From Pisaster brevispinus (Eukaryota; Echinodermata; Asteroidea; Forcipulatida; Asteriidae): 64,000 nucleotides of DNA. Position numbers and translations under genes: made by a program. The notes under the pieces are model-generated. The model was not told where the DNA came from, searched no databases, and saw nothing but the letters and a program-made list of their open reading frames with translations. Of this stretch, positions 31,482-42,409 are shown piece by piece. The stretch's first letter is position 1, and every line of letters begins with the position of its first letter. The stretch is from NCBI GenBank assembly GCA_023634235.1, contig JAMKCF010000001.1, positions 33,165,272-33,229,271 on the forward strand. The letters are read 5' to 3'.

Positions 31482-33440
31482 TTTCACATTTAATGGTTGG
31501 GTTTAGAGCTGTGTATATAGTTGGGATGCACGTGACGTCATTGACCACCACCTTTGATGAAAAACAATGGAAACGTACACATAAGTAGTTCCCTTAAATT
31601 TTATGATATGAGTAATAACAAGATATTCGTCCAAGTGATCCTCAATTTGAGAGTAAATGATATATTCTAAGACTTTACAACATAATGGAAGTTTTCTTGA
31701 TGAGTCAATTTACGCTGTGTTTGAAATTTTTCAACGGGAGTCTTGGCTATATAGGTTTTTACGCCACTCTATTGTACACCCTTTGCTTCTTTCTATGGAG
31801 CCGCTTGATACCAACTTCGTTCCCAGGGGTGATCGATCTCGCCGCGCCATTTTTACCCAGCATGCCTTGCTCGACGAGAGGTATTGATACGGCACGCTGC
31901 CTTTGATAGCGAGGCTGGCTTGATCCTCTGCGGATCCAAGGGGTCAGGGCCCAATTTCACGGCTCTGCTAACCGTAAGCAAAGAATCGGCGCTTGCGGAA
32001 GCAGGGAATTCCGCGCTTTGTCAAGCGTATTTCACGGGTTAGCAGAGACGTTTTGCTTGTGCGCGTGCGTACTCCACACGTTACACAGCTAGCGCAGAAA
32101 TTCAGCGCTTGCGCAGTAAGCGGAGAATGATGATCGCAAGTGCAGATTTCGGCGGTAAGCAGAACCATGAAATTGGGCCCAGGTTCTTTGTGCTGACCGT
32201 GAGAGCTGGGACACGGGCATCAATGAAGTCTTTGATTTTATTTCCAAACTCAGAGTATCATCAGAACAATCTGAGCTATCCTTGGTGGTGAAATGAGTAC
32301 TGAACTCCTTGAGCTCAGCCACAGATTTCACAAAACTTCCACTTGCGCAGTATTTATCGCGCAAGTTGTGCACCACTACGCAATCAATCTTTCACAAGTG
32401 ACTTACGCAAGCAAACACTTGAAAACACCAGTAAGGTATTTTAAGGTTGGACAGTGATCATATTATCGTCTGGTGAAGGGCAGTTTTGATGTCAAGTTGG
32501 TGCAGTTTTAGTGTAGGGGTTTGAAACAAACTGGTGTTCCCCAAAACTACAACAGAGCTATGATATTGGTACACTTTCGGTGCACCCTCGAAACACCCCC
32601 AAGTAAAATTTGTACTGGTTGGTGCAGTTTTGGTGTAGTCCCAATTATTTAAATAAGCACTAAAAGGGCACCAGTGGTGCATTTGAGTGCATTCAAAATT
32701 TGTGTATTATTGGTGCATATACAAAATTGGGGGGTATTGGTGAAAGTGGTTATGTTGTACTTTTAGTCCCAACAGTACACAAGTGGTGTATTTGCAGATA
32801 ATTTATGCATGGCCGACGTGTTCCGTATGCCGAAAACGTCGTGTGCACACACACGTTGTAATATCGCGTAGGCTATTATTGCGTGTGGGTGGGTTGCACA
32901 TTGTCTCATGTGGCTGGCTAGTGTTTCATGCGCAATGACTTGTCAGTGCAGGGGATTTATATTGCTGTCGATTTTTATAACATTAGTGTTTATTTTCACT
33001 CACGAGAGTCGACATGTATGTACATTGTTTATGTTAGTTGAATCCCATATTTGTTATTGCATATTAGTTCATGTGACTGCCTACTAGACAATCTTCAGTA
33101 GCCATACCACAGTCACTTTGATGTGCCAGGATTAGATTTTATGTTACAATTTTCTAGATTATTCAAGGTGTTAAAGATAAATTCATCAACCTTAAAACTT
33201 AGAAAAATGTAGAGATAACTGTTAATGTAGAGTATGTCATTTATTTGCAGGGTCTTGTGTTGTTTTTGTAATAGGCCCTACTTGTGGGTCAGCATTCATG
33301 TGAATACAAGCTTCAGTAAAGGAATAAAGAGCTAATTTAAAGATCATCAAGTGTTGTAAGTCATCTCATCCTTTCTTGTGAAGGGTCGGATCCCAGACTC
33401 TCACTTTACGGAGGGTGGAGTCATCACAAGCATAGCAACT
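31482..33440. other. Downstream of the sulfotransferase: repeats only
   Basis: Holds an inverted dispersed fragment (31795-31885), the palindromic element at 31947-32180, and a weakly repetitive TTGGTGCAGTTTTGGTGTAG region at about 32490-32780. I see no exon. Confidence 0.6.
31947..32180. repeat. Palindromic element, second copy of the 6923-7174 family
   Basis: Inverted ends GGGCCCAATTTCACGGCTCTGC and GCAGAACCATGAAATTGGGCCC. The internal sequence matches the first copy. Confidence 0.8.
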
Positions 33441-33573
33441 AAGGCCGTGTCCGAAACGGCGACTTCGGCTACAGCTAGAGCTAGATCAGCGCGTCTGCCA
33501 GTGTTGAAGAATAGGCAGACGCGCGCGATCTAGCCCTAGCTGTAGCCGAAGTCGCCGTTTCGGACACGGCCTT
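33441..33573. mobile_element. Palindromic MITE (AAGGCCGTGTCCGAAACGGC), copy 1
   Basis: About 133 bp with inverted arms of about 55 bp: AAGGCCGTGTCCGAAACGGC, GACTTCGGCTACAGCTAGAG and their complements. The loop is GTGTTGAAGAATAGGC. TA flanks both ends, consistent with a TA target. Copies lie at 53011-53144 and 58055-58187. Confidence 0.85.
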
Positions 33574-34050
33574 AGATCATCTTGCATATGCAATGAAGAC
33601 GGTATAGAACAATATAAAACACGTAGGGAAACCTTTTCTGTTGAAGCTCAACATGCGCTCATAATGAAGGAAAATAATCACGATCAGCTTGCAACTATAG
33701 TTCCACTTTTTGCTGTGCAAGTGGGCCAATGCAACTGGGATATAGAAACTGATTTCAAATCCCGTTTTCATTGTTTTCAATAGTTTTCTTTGGCAAGAAA
33801 AAGAACAACTTCATTCCTGACATCAAAATATATGCAGTTACATTAATTTGTCTTGAACTGCATTTGAAAATTAAAAGTTGGCGAAACTGTAATTTTATGT
33901 AAAATATTTCTCTAGTTCTTGTTCTACTTCTTCGCTCAGCAGAGTCCATACGTTAGGGTATAAACGCCAGGGAGCAATACAAATGCGTAGTGTGTATTGC
34001 TAGCTCAAGCGGAACCCGAGAGCCCATCATTGTAATGACTCAGACACTAA

Positions 34051-34244
34051 GCCCCAATTTCGCGGAGCTGCTTCATCACAACTTTGCTTTACAAACTTAA
34101 TTATGCTAAGCAAAAATGAGCAGGAGACCAATAACAAATGGTATACGTGACATGGTATTTTGACTGGTAACCTTAATCTGGTGAGCGTAATTGTTCTGTG
34201 TTTAGTTACTTCTTGTGCTTAAGAAGCTCTATGAAATTGGGCCC
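34051..34244. repeat. GGGCCCAATTTCATAAAG repeat, full copy
   Basis: Ends GCCCCAATTTCGCGGAGCTGCTT and AAGAAGCTCTATGAAATTGGGC with core GAGCAGGAGACCAATAAC. It lies just upstream of the promoter of the first secreted helical-domain gene. Confidence 0.8.
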
Positions 34245-34288
34245 TTTAGACCACTCGACACCCTCTCCAATAATACCAGCTGAAAATT

Positions 34289-34345
34289 GGCGGGAAAATT
34301 AGCAAGCGTCAAATACGCGCTGATATTCGGCACGCGTTCAGCGCA
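34289..34345 (+). promoter_or_regulatory. Conserved proximal block with E2F-like GGCGGGAAA, gene copy 1
   Basis: TTGGCGGGAAAATTAGCAAGC followed by AAATACGCGCTGAT, about 210 bases before the ATG. The paralog has TTGGCGGGAAATAAGCTAAAGC and TAATACGCGCTG about 234 bases before its ATG. GGCGGGAAA matches the E2F consensus; function is untested. Confidence 0.45.
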
Positions 34346-34500
34346 GTGATTAAGTTTTGAACGCGATCGGCACCATTTTCGTTGAGTTCGTTTGCAGTTG
34401 GTCGCTTTTTCGCTTTTTAACTACAGACTGTTTATTAATTTTCGATACAACAACTTTACCGCTGATCTCATTTCGTAACGGACAAACGTAATCAAAAGTA

Positions 34501-37346
34501 ATGGGCCGCCATCTTTGTTTTGTTTTCTTATTTAGTGTATGTTTCTTCCATTGTTTCGCAAATGTAATCAATGAGCACGAGCTTGTGATTTTGGCAAGTC
34601 AACTCTCCGGAAAAGGTAAGTTGGCTGAAGGTTTGGATCTTTCGTAGGGATGGGTTCTTCCCCAAAGGGAGTTTAACTTTAAGAATAGCTTCGGGGGGGG
34701 GAGCAAAAATAATCTTAAGAAGATTTAGGATTGGGCCAACAGGGCATCGACGGAAAACATTTTACTCTTCTTATCCTTGTATTTGTTACTTAAGTGGTGA
34801 ACAAAGAAAGACGTGATTTGAACCTGCGACCGCCGAGTTCCTATACAAACTGAGCTATCTGGCCCTAGGATTTTTTATAGCGGTCTCCTAATTTTGCCAA
34901 TATCTTTGTTCGACCACCGTGAACAGGCACTTTCGTGTAACCAGGGGTCACACCAAATTGATGATATGGGAAGCGGCAGCGGATCACCTCAAGATGATGT
35001 CTAAATATCAAGTAATACACCACACCCACAAGGAGAGCTAACTGGGTGCATATAAATAAATCATGTGGGGGTTTGTTTCGCCTCGATTGATTTATAACTA
35101 CACAGTCAGTTTCCCGTGTGGGTTTTTTTACTGTCGACCCTCTTTATAAAAATTGTTAATAGAGGTTCTGCTTATAAATAGTACATTCTGAAGGAAGTTC
35201 CGAATCTCATTGGTTCTGCTCTGTGTTTCTTTGTTTCTAACACGAGAGTCGACAATTCTTGTATTTATTACGTTCCAAACCGCCAATGTTTGTCATCCCC
35301 ATTGAATTCTTGCACTAAATGCAGAAAGTTTATTCTCGTCATAACGCGAGTCAAGACAGTAGGCCTACCTGTATCTATTATTACTTTCAAAAACGCCAAT
35401 GTTTTTGACATTCCAATTGAAATTATTGCAGAATGCAGAGAGTTAATTCTCGTCCTGTACAAGAGGCTGGTCTACGAGCTGGTTCAAGCAAATCGATCCA
35501 CGGGAGACTGTGATCGTGATCTCAAACGATGGCTCCGGAGCAAGGAAGAAGACGGAGACAGTCTAGCACTTGAGGAGTTACAACACGCCCTGATCGAGCT
35601 CGGCAGACCTGCACTTGCCCAACGTAAGTTTTGTGTAAAGACAAATACTACAGGTTTTTTCAGGTGAACTTCAGCGAAATCAGTTTCATGAACACGCATC
35701 ACGCACATACCCCCGCCTTTTTTTTTGGGGGGGGGGACCACGGTAGCAACCTCCGATCGGTTGCTGGTTTAAAATGGCAATCGCAGAGCGCAAGCTGGCG
35801 ACTGCAAGCATTTTTCCCCCATGTTACTAAAACCTAGGAATGGTGAGACTAGATAGCTAGTTATTAAGATTTCCTCGACATAAATAAACTACGGCATAAA
35901 AACCGCATCTGGCTCACTTTGAGTAGTGGGGCTCTGAGAAGAACCTGTTTGAACTCGACGTTTCGACCAGTATGTCTTGTTGACTTCTGGTCGTCGGCGA
36001 CCAGAGCATACTGGGTCCAACTTCATAGAGCTGCTTAAGCACAACAAAAGCATACTTACCAGAATAAGGTTACCAGCCAAAGTACCATGTCACACGTACA
36101 ATCTGTGACTGGTACCCTGTTTATTTTTGCTCAGCAGAAAGTTTCTAAGCATAATTCTCTGCTTAAGCAGCTCCATGGGGCCCAATATCATAGACCTTTA
36201 CGGCCGAATTTGTGCTTACTGCAATTTCCATTTCAAAGCGCTGCTAACTGTAAGCGCACGAAAAGGCATGCTAACCTTCCGGTGCTTACTGTATGAAAAT
36301 GCTTGATGTAACAATGCAAATCCATGGTGAACGCGCATTTTTGTTGATTTTGGCGCTATGTTTTCTGATTGATTGATTGATTGAAGATGGCTGCCTAATG
36401 TTCTTGGTAACCTGTGAAATACGCTTACGCTTAAGCAAAATTTTCTGCTATAGTTAGCACGAAAACTTGCTTATCCATTAAGCAGCGCTATGAAATTATG
36501 ACCCAGGGCCCAATTTCATAAAGCTGTTGAGCAGAAAATTCTGCAAATTGCTTTACGTCGTGTCCAAACTAATGGCTTCAGTTGTTGCTACGACGGCTGT
36601 AATATAAAGGTCACATTCTTCAATGTCGATAGGGCTAACGGCCAGAGCCGTAGCCGGAGTGGCTCAATTCGGATGTGGCTGTATAGATAGATTGCAATAT
36701 GACGTAAACCGCCGGCCATCTTTACGGGCAATTTGGAACACACAGTCATGCGTTTCGCGTGAGAACGGCGTGCAGCACGCGCACATTTCACAAAACTCAT
36801 TGCACGATTGGTTTATAGTGAGTGAACAGCGCGGCTGCGTATTTGAGCACTTGACGCCTGCAAGCCAGTTGTCCGTAAAGATGGCGTCTATTGGAAACTA
36901 TCTATACCACATGGTGTAACTGGGAGCTTCGCTTTATTGTTCTCCCTAGCACTGAACTATTTTAGCCTTGATTTTCAAGTCTGAGATAACGGTTATTTTC
37001 GTCTGCATGGGCCTGGCAAAACGTCACACCCACCCCAAATCAAAACAGTCGAGAACACGATCACAGACTTGTACACAGTCTAGACCTGCTAACGTATAAC
37101 CCTGCATATAGATCTATCAGGTCAACAATTCTTGTTTACATCAAAGTAACAAAAATAAGGTGAATAGTCCAACTGTGCTCTTAAAAGAACAAGAAAAAAC
37201 TTACATTTTTGTCTGTCTCTACTGTTGTCAACATTGCAGGGTTGTCAATGGAGGTCTACAAGGAAATTGATCAAGAACTCGAAGACTTCATCGACAGTGA
37301 CGGGCTTCTCATCGACAAAGATATAAATAGCAATGATCGACACTGA
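34501..37346 (+). CDS. Small secreted protein with death-fold (DED/DD-like) helical domain, copy 1, 137 aa
   Basis: Exons 34501-34615, 35432-35623 and 37240-37346; both introns are phase 1; 414 nt including TGA. Residues 1-20 form a signal peptide (hydrophobic core, HCFA at the likely cleavage site). The mature part starts NVINEHELVILASQLSGKEC and continues through a domain of about 75 residues with predicted helices. It includes CRELILVLYKRLVYELV, DCDRDLKRWLRSKEEDGDS and LEELQHALIELGRPALAQRL. The LxxLxxxLS..E...L pattern, the DLxxWL helix and the closing ALxxLGRxxLAQ helix resemble death-effector or death domains; this is alignment by eye. Two Cys (C-x24-C) and an NRS sequon suit a secreted protein. 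The C-terminus is acidic. Polyadenylation signals lie at 37646 and 37654. A tandem paralog lies at 38492-39975. Confidence 0.75.
34808..34870 (-). repeat. tRNA-like SINE head, family 3, fragment
   Basis: Minus strand reads GGGCCAGATAGCTCAGTTTG...GCAGGTTCAAATCACG, related to the sequence at 14588-14690. Too degraded to be a tRNA. Confidence 0.5.
35279..35360 (+). pseudogene. Partial duplicate of exon 2 start, gene copy 1
   Basis: CGCCAATGTTTGTCATCCCC...AAATGCAGAAAGTTTATTCTCGTC repeats the intron end and the first 25 bases of the true exon 2 (from CGCCAATGTTTTTGACATTCC to AATGCAGAGAGTTAATTCTCGTC). It lacks a clean AG acceptor and is cut off soon after. Confidence 0.7.
36009..36185. repeat. GGGCCCAATTTCATAAAG repeat, copy
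   Basis: ACTTCATAGAGCTGCTTAAGC at the left and CTTAAGCAGCTCCATGGGGCC at the right; core ACCATGTCACACGTAC. It lies in intron 2 of the first helical-domain gene. Confidence 0.75.
36178..36510. repeat. Palindromic element of about 330 bp (GGGCCCAATATCATAGACC)
   Basis: Starts GGGCCCAATATCATAGACC and ends GCGCTATGAAATTATGACCC; it contains GCGCTGCTAACTGTAAGCGC and a GATT microsatellite (TGATTGATTGATTGATTG). Directly followed by a truncated GGGCCCAATTTCATAAAG copy (36504-36555). Confidence 0.6.
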
Positions 37347-37645
37347 TGACTGAGGGGGACAACAAGCATTGTATCACACGCAGGAGTCGACTTGCAAGGA
37401 CGGAAGCTCAACATTCTGTTGACATTTTAACAAACGATATAATGTTTGTGTAAACTAGTGTTCGGGAAAAAAAATCCAATGTCAATTTGATTAAAACCAC
37501 ACTAAAGTCTATATGTTTCCGCCTTGTTCAAATTGTTTAGTTTTTAAAAAGTCGACATTTGGCAAAAATATATTTCAGATAAAACAACGTAATATGCTTA
37601 ATAGTGGTGTCGGCATTTAAAGGCAACTGACATTGCGTTTTATCA

Positions 37646-37659
37646 AATAAAACAATAAA
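37646..37659 (+). terminator. Paired AATAAA polyadenylation signals
   Basis: AATAAA occurs at 37646-37651 and 37654-37659, about 300 bases after the stop codon of the first helical-domain gene. The context CAAATAAAACAATAAAG is a plausible 3' end for its transcript. Confidence 0.5.
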
Positions 37660-38257
37660 GTAAGCGTATATGGCAGAAGTCTATTCTATTTTTCGTACTG
37701 GTGTGTAAGAAACATTGAACACGTCCCCCCCCCCCCCCACACACACACACACACAAAAGACATGCAACACAAGGGTTAGTGCACAAAAGTTAGTTCAAAC
37801 AAACCCCATTTTTTGTAAACTGTAATTTGAAAGCAAGGCTCCTCTGCATGTAAACAAACATAACAATGTGTGATAAACACAAGCAAAGGTATTTTATGAA
37901 AGACGAAGTAACACAACTCATTAAGAAGGAAAGGGGGGATAGGATAGAAATAAAAAAGGAGAAAACCTGCTGCGTGGATGAACAATAAATGAATAAATAA
38001 AACGACATCAATATGAGTTTTGAACGCGCTTTTGGGGCGTCTGCGTCAATAACGCAATGCGCGCTCTTCTCATTTCACATAAATTTTTCAGTCACCATCA
38101 AGATTGTCTGCAATTCTTGTTTTAAAAAAATTAATAAAACAAAGGAACAGTTGGTAGTAACACAACGTTGGCAAAACAAAAAAACTACATTGTAGGCCTG
38201 TTAATATTTTTCTCTAAAGTCTTGAGGTACGTTAGTGAACGGTCAAAAATAACTTTT

Positions 38258-38292
38258 GGCGGGAAATAAGCTAAAGCGTAATACGCGCTGTT
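38258..38292 (+). promoter_or_regulatory. Conserved proximal block with E2F-like GGCGGGAAA, gene copy 2
   Basis: TTTTGGCGGGAAATAAGC then TAATACGCGCTG, parallel to the block at 34289-34345 and at nearly the same distance from the start codon. The TTTTGGCGGGAAA here is close to a full E2F consensus. Confidence 0.45.
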
Positions 38293-38491
38293 TAGTTAGT
38301 GCTGATACAGATACGCAGTACGCGGTCCATGCCCATACATTTTCTGCTAGAGTATAATTAAACCTCTGCATAAAATATTAACCACACGATAGAGAACTTT
38401 GTTTTCGATAAGGCCATTGGCCTCTCGGTTATGGTGCATAAACCTGAACTATTTTCCCAATAATACAGACAAAAAATAATAATAGAAAGTG

Positions 38492-39975
38492 ATGGATCAC
38501 AGATTTTGCTTTCTTGTATCGTTCAGTATATTTTGTTTCCTTCAATGCTACGCAAAAATCAACGACCGTAGACTAATAATTCTGGTGAGCCAACTTTCGG
38601 ATGAAGGTAAGTCTGTAGTGTAAGCATGGTAAGTCTTGTACGCAAACTTGCATGGGGAGAGTATTGTTGTGTTGTTGTTTGTTTTCTTTCTGGTAACTTC
38701 GCAAAGGAATCCGCACAGTCAAACAAAATAACTTATTTATGGAGATTTACATTTCAACTGCTGGGTATAAAAGTCATGTAGTCTTGAAGGTCTAACGTCA
38801 CTCAGGGGGTGTGCACAACATTTATTAGATTACAAATGTGTTCAAGCCGCGTGCTTTAGCACGGCCGTTCCCTTTATGGTTGACCAAGGTGAGTTTTATA
38901 ACTCGGGATACAGTGGACCCCAAAATGCTATTTTAAAAAATACAAATACAAAATAAAAATCTACAAGAGATTCAATTGGATGTTTGTCCGAGATAATGCA
39001 GTTTGAATTACAGTAATTCTTTTAAACTTGTTACAGAATGCAGACAGCTACTTATTACTCTGTACAAGAAGCCGGCATTATACAGGTTGGTTCATGCACA
39101 TCATCACACAATGACCTCAGCTCTTTTGGTAGCTGTCAAAGACCATATCCTCACTTGTATCCCAACATATGCATAAAAGAACCTGTGTAAACTTGTTACA
39201 GAATGCAGACAGCTACTTATTAATTTGTACAACATGTCGGCACGCAGTTTGGTTGATGCAAATCGGCACACGGGACTCTGTTACCATGACCTCAAGAAAT
39301 GGCTCCTAGACGTCAAAGAAGATGTTCATGTGTTAAAAGAGTTACACAAAGCGCTGGTTAAACTCAACAGGCCCGCACTTGGCCGAGGTAAGTGAAATGT
39401 GACTCGATTATTTCAGAAAGTCTCTCTATTTTTTTAGCCTTTCCATTGCAACTTACAAAAAACCCAAACAACAACAAAATCCCGTTAATTTCCAATATAG
39501 GAATGGATGGACATACAGTAGTTAAAGGCAGTGTATACTTTTGGTAGCTGTCAAAGACCAGTACAGTATCCTCACTTGGTGTATCCCAACATGCATACAA
39601 TAACAAACCTGTGAAAGTTTGGGCTCAATCGCTCATCTAAGTTGCAAGAAAATAATGAAAGGACAAAAACACCCTTGTTGCATAGAATTGTGTGCTTTCA
39701 GATGCCTGAGAAAGGCTTCATGTTCTCAGATTCAAATTTTGGGGTGAAAAATTACCTCTTTCTCTAAAACTACTTTTACATCAAAAGGGGTAATTTCTAA
39801 AAATGCTTTATAGAATCAACAGCTCTCCATTTTTCGTCATCAAGTAAGTTTTTATGTTCGTTAACTTGTGAAGGAATTACCAAAAGTACACCCAAAAGGG
39901 CGTTTCTGCCTCTACTGTGTTGTTCACATTGCAGAAATGCTAATCGAGGTGTACAAGGAGAAACACGACCTGTAA
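38492..39975 (+). CDS. Small secreted protein with death-fold-like domain, copy 2, 113 aa
   Basis: Exons 38492-38606, 39202-39387 and 39935-39975; both introns are phase 1; 342 nt including TAA. Exon 1 is exactly as long (115 nt) as in copy 1. A signal peptide (MDHRFCFLVSFSIFCFLQCYA) is followed by KINDRRLIILVSQLSDE and a helical domain including HDLKKWLLDVKEDVHVLKEL and ALVKLNRPALGR. C-x24-C and ANRxTGxC are kept from copy 1; the NRS sequon is lost. Exon 3 (EMLIEVYKEKHDL) stops about 22 codons earlier than in copy 1, although the following DNA still resembles copy 1's acidic tail. That means a shortened or recently damaged C-terminus. Both paralogs share intron positions and promoter blocks, which indicates a tandem duplication of the whole gene. 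Confidence 0.7.
39026..39110 (+). pseudogene. Partial duplicate of exon 2, gene copy 2
   Basis: CTTGTTACAGAATGCAGACAGCTACTTATTA duplicates the acceptor and start of the true exon 2 at 39190-39220. It continues with TTGGTTCATGCACATCATCACAC and AATGACCTCAG before running into a dispersed repeat (GGTAGCTGTCAAAGACC). A middle part is deleted, so it cannot encode the full domain. The acceptor is intact. Confidence 0.75.
39519..39895. repeat. Dispersed element related to 5273-5664
   Basis: Begins TAAAGGCAGTGTATACTTTTGG and ends with CAAAAGTACACCC. It contains CTCAGATTCAAATTTTGGGG and AACTTACTTGATGA-type sequence on the inverse strand. It occupies most of intron 2 of helical-domain gene copy 2. Confidence 0.65.
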
Positions 39976-40939
39976 CTGTAAGAATTCTTCGAATCTGACG
40001 GGATCTTTGACAGACAATACCCGCGTCGAGGAAGAAGAAGGCGTGAAAAGAGAAAATATTTGCACCAAGAATCTATCGAAGGAAGTGGGCTCCGCATGCT
40101 GTGCAGATATTTGAGGATTAGTACAAAACTGGTGTTGGGAAGACTGATTTATAGTCTTCCACCTCCACGTGGTTTTTATGTTTATTAGTTTGTTTGTTGA
40201 GGTGTTTGTTTGCCGTTTGTTTGTGGAGAGGGGTTCCCTACGGTTGTTTCTTTACAATTACCTGTAAATTTCTTTGACAAACGTACAGCATATGTGACGG
40301 GAACTGTTTGCAAAACAATCAGATTTTAACTTGAGTAACTTTGATTGGTATTTTTAACAACCAAACAATTTCGCAGAGTCAATAAAAAATGTGCTTATAA
40401 AGAAAACAACCAAAATAAAATGTAATGAATTTAGGTTTCTTGGTCCTGCTTAATAATGCCGAATTCTCTGCTTACGGCACAACTCTCCGCCTAGTGTTAG
40501 CGTCTATTAATTCTGAGCTAGCTATGTTAATTTCAGGGGTGCCCGGGCTTGGAACAACTTGCCACATAATCTGAAATCTCTGCAGCCAACGGATCTTAAT
40601 CAATTTTTAAATCAATTCAAACAGCTCAGTTAAACCCATTTTCCACTGACACTTTTGTTTTATTACTAAAAATGTTGGTATTCTTATCTGTTAATGCTTT
40701 TGTATGTTTACTATTTTTTCTTTTTCTGCCATTCTTCATATTTAGTTCACTTTCTGTAATATTTAGGAGTGCTAGGATCCAGTGTTTTGAACGTTTGTGC
40801 CATGTTTTTTTTCCTGTAACCTTTTATTCTTGTAGGCCTATATTCAGTGCACTTCTGTAGTTTTTATGTAAGCTGGGATCCATGGGAGATCAGTGAGTTT
40901 TTTCTTACTGAATGGATTACCCAGGGTAAACAAGAAACA

Positions 40940-40967
40940 AATAAAATAAAATAAAATAAAATAAATG
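40940..40967. repeat. AAAT microsatellite
   Basis: AAATAAAATAAAATAAAATAAAATAAAT: a short simple repeat at the A-rich 3' tail of a GGATTACCCAGGGTAAACAAG sequence that resembles a SINE or LINE tail. Confidence 0.8.
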
Positions 40968-41199
40968 TTTCCTAAGCGTACAAACACTTACAAGCAACAA
41001 TTCAAAACTCTAACCACATAAATTCGCTTTACGTTAAGCGTGGATCATTTCTAAAGGCCATGATGTTTTCACTGCAATTAAAATTGTTAAAATTGTTTTC
41101 AGTGACCAGTTACATGTACCTTGTCGTGTCACAATACTCAGTCACTTTTTTTTCACGGGTGCATCTCATATTAAACAGGGATGCTTTTCAACATTGAAA

Positions 41200-41560
41200 C
41201 AGCCAGCACGGCCCTTCCATGAATTTTTAAAATACTATATAAATGTAGAAATATACAATAAAACTAACCTGTGAAAATTTCATTTCAAAAGGTGGTCAAG
41301 TTTTTGAGATTTTGCCGAAGATCCGGAGCGAATAAGGTCCACGCAGGAAGAGGAATAATCCCTTAGGAATACTACAGTAACGTTTCTCAGATTCAAATTT
41401 TGGGGGATAAAAAGTAATATATATTTTTTTTCATAACCGCAGTAATTTGAAGTGAAGTGTTTCTCAAATTGCATTATACTATCCAAAGCTGCTGTACCTC
41501 TTACCAAGGAAGTTTGTATGCCATTAATATTCAGAGTCATTACCAAACGTTACAGACTCT
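41200..41560. repeat. Second copy of the 5273-5664 element
   Basis: Shares CTATATAAATGTAGA(A/T)ATATACAATAAAAC, CCTGTGAAAATTTCA(C/T)TTC, CAGATTCAAATTTTGGGG and ATTCAGA(C/G)TCATTACCAAACG in order. Confidence 0.8.
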
Positions 41561-41787
41561 ATAATGCTTCATTTTAACAAGATTTAAGACCAAAAATAAA
41601 TGAATAAAGTAGGAGAGAAACAGCTGTATCCATTCACACCTTATGTTACTTTTTTTTCACAAACAGTGAAAATATAGCAAAAATCATTACACGCTGCATC
41701 CATTTTTTAAGACCTCAAATAACTGAAGCCATAGTTTAAAAGGAATGTCAAAGTCAAACAATTTTCTCAACGGTAGGCTGGGACTCG

Positions 41788-41916
41788 GTTTCACAAAGCA
41801 CTAAGATTCACCTTGAAGATGAATTGTCAATATTAGCATAGTAATCTGTATTGTTCATCCCACTTTGCTAAGCAAAAGATACACACTTAAGACCATTCTT
41901 AGCTTCTTGTGAAATT
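41788..41916. repeat. TTTCACAAAGCACTAAGATT family, copy
   Basis: GTTTCACAAAGCACTAAGATTCACC at the left, TTAGCTTCTTGTGAAATTG at the right. Confidence 0.75.
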
Positions 41917-42052
41917 GGGCCCTAGAATTTCACCTTCGGGAGAGCAAGACAATTTTCATTTTGCAAAGGGCACTTCCATTGGAAATTTTCAAGTCTATGC
42001 CAAACTTATGAAGGGGCACCGTGGGCAAGATTTCATTTTTGGCCCAACTTTA

Positions 42053-42195
42053 TAGAGCTGCTTAAGCAGACAATTATGCTTAGCAATTTCCTGCTTAGCA
42101 GAAATGAGCAGGATACCACTCATGTGACATGCTATTTCGGCTGGTAACCAAATTCTAATAATCATGTTTCTGTTGCGCTTAGCTTATTTTTTGTG
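42053..42195. repeat. GGGCCCAATTTCATAAAG repeat, copy without right end
   Basis: GGCCCAACTTTATAGAGCTGCTTAAGC, core AGAAATGAGCAGGATACCA and TTTCGGCTGGTAACC. The right terminus is lost. Confidence 0.7.
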
Positions 42196-42243
42196 GACGT
42201 ATCATTCCAGGCCTGGAATGGGAATTTAGAGGATATCAGATCA

Positions 42244-42409
42244 GGGCCCAATTTCATAAAGCAAGTAAGCACACAAATTTGCTAAGCACAGAAAAATGTT
42301 GCTGAGCAGAATCTGTTTACCAGCCAAAATTCCTTAAAGTTCACACTGTTTTGACTGGTGCCCCACTCATTTTCTGCTTAGCTTAAAAATTTGCTTTATG
42401 GAATTGGGT
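42244..42409. repeat. GGGCCCAATTTCATAAAG repeat, copy
   Basis: GGGCCCAATTTCATAAAGCAAGTAAGCAC at the left, GCTTTATGGAATTGGG at the right, core TTTACCAGCCAAAATTCC. It lies about 215 bases beyond the zinc-finger gene stop codon. Confidence 0.75.
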
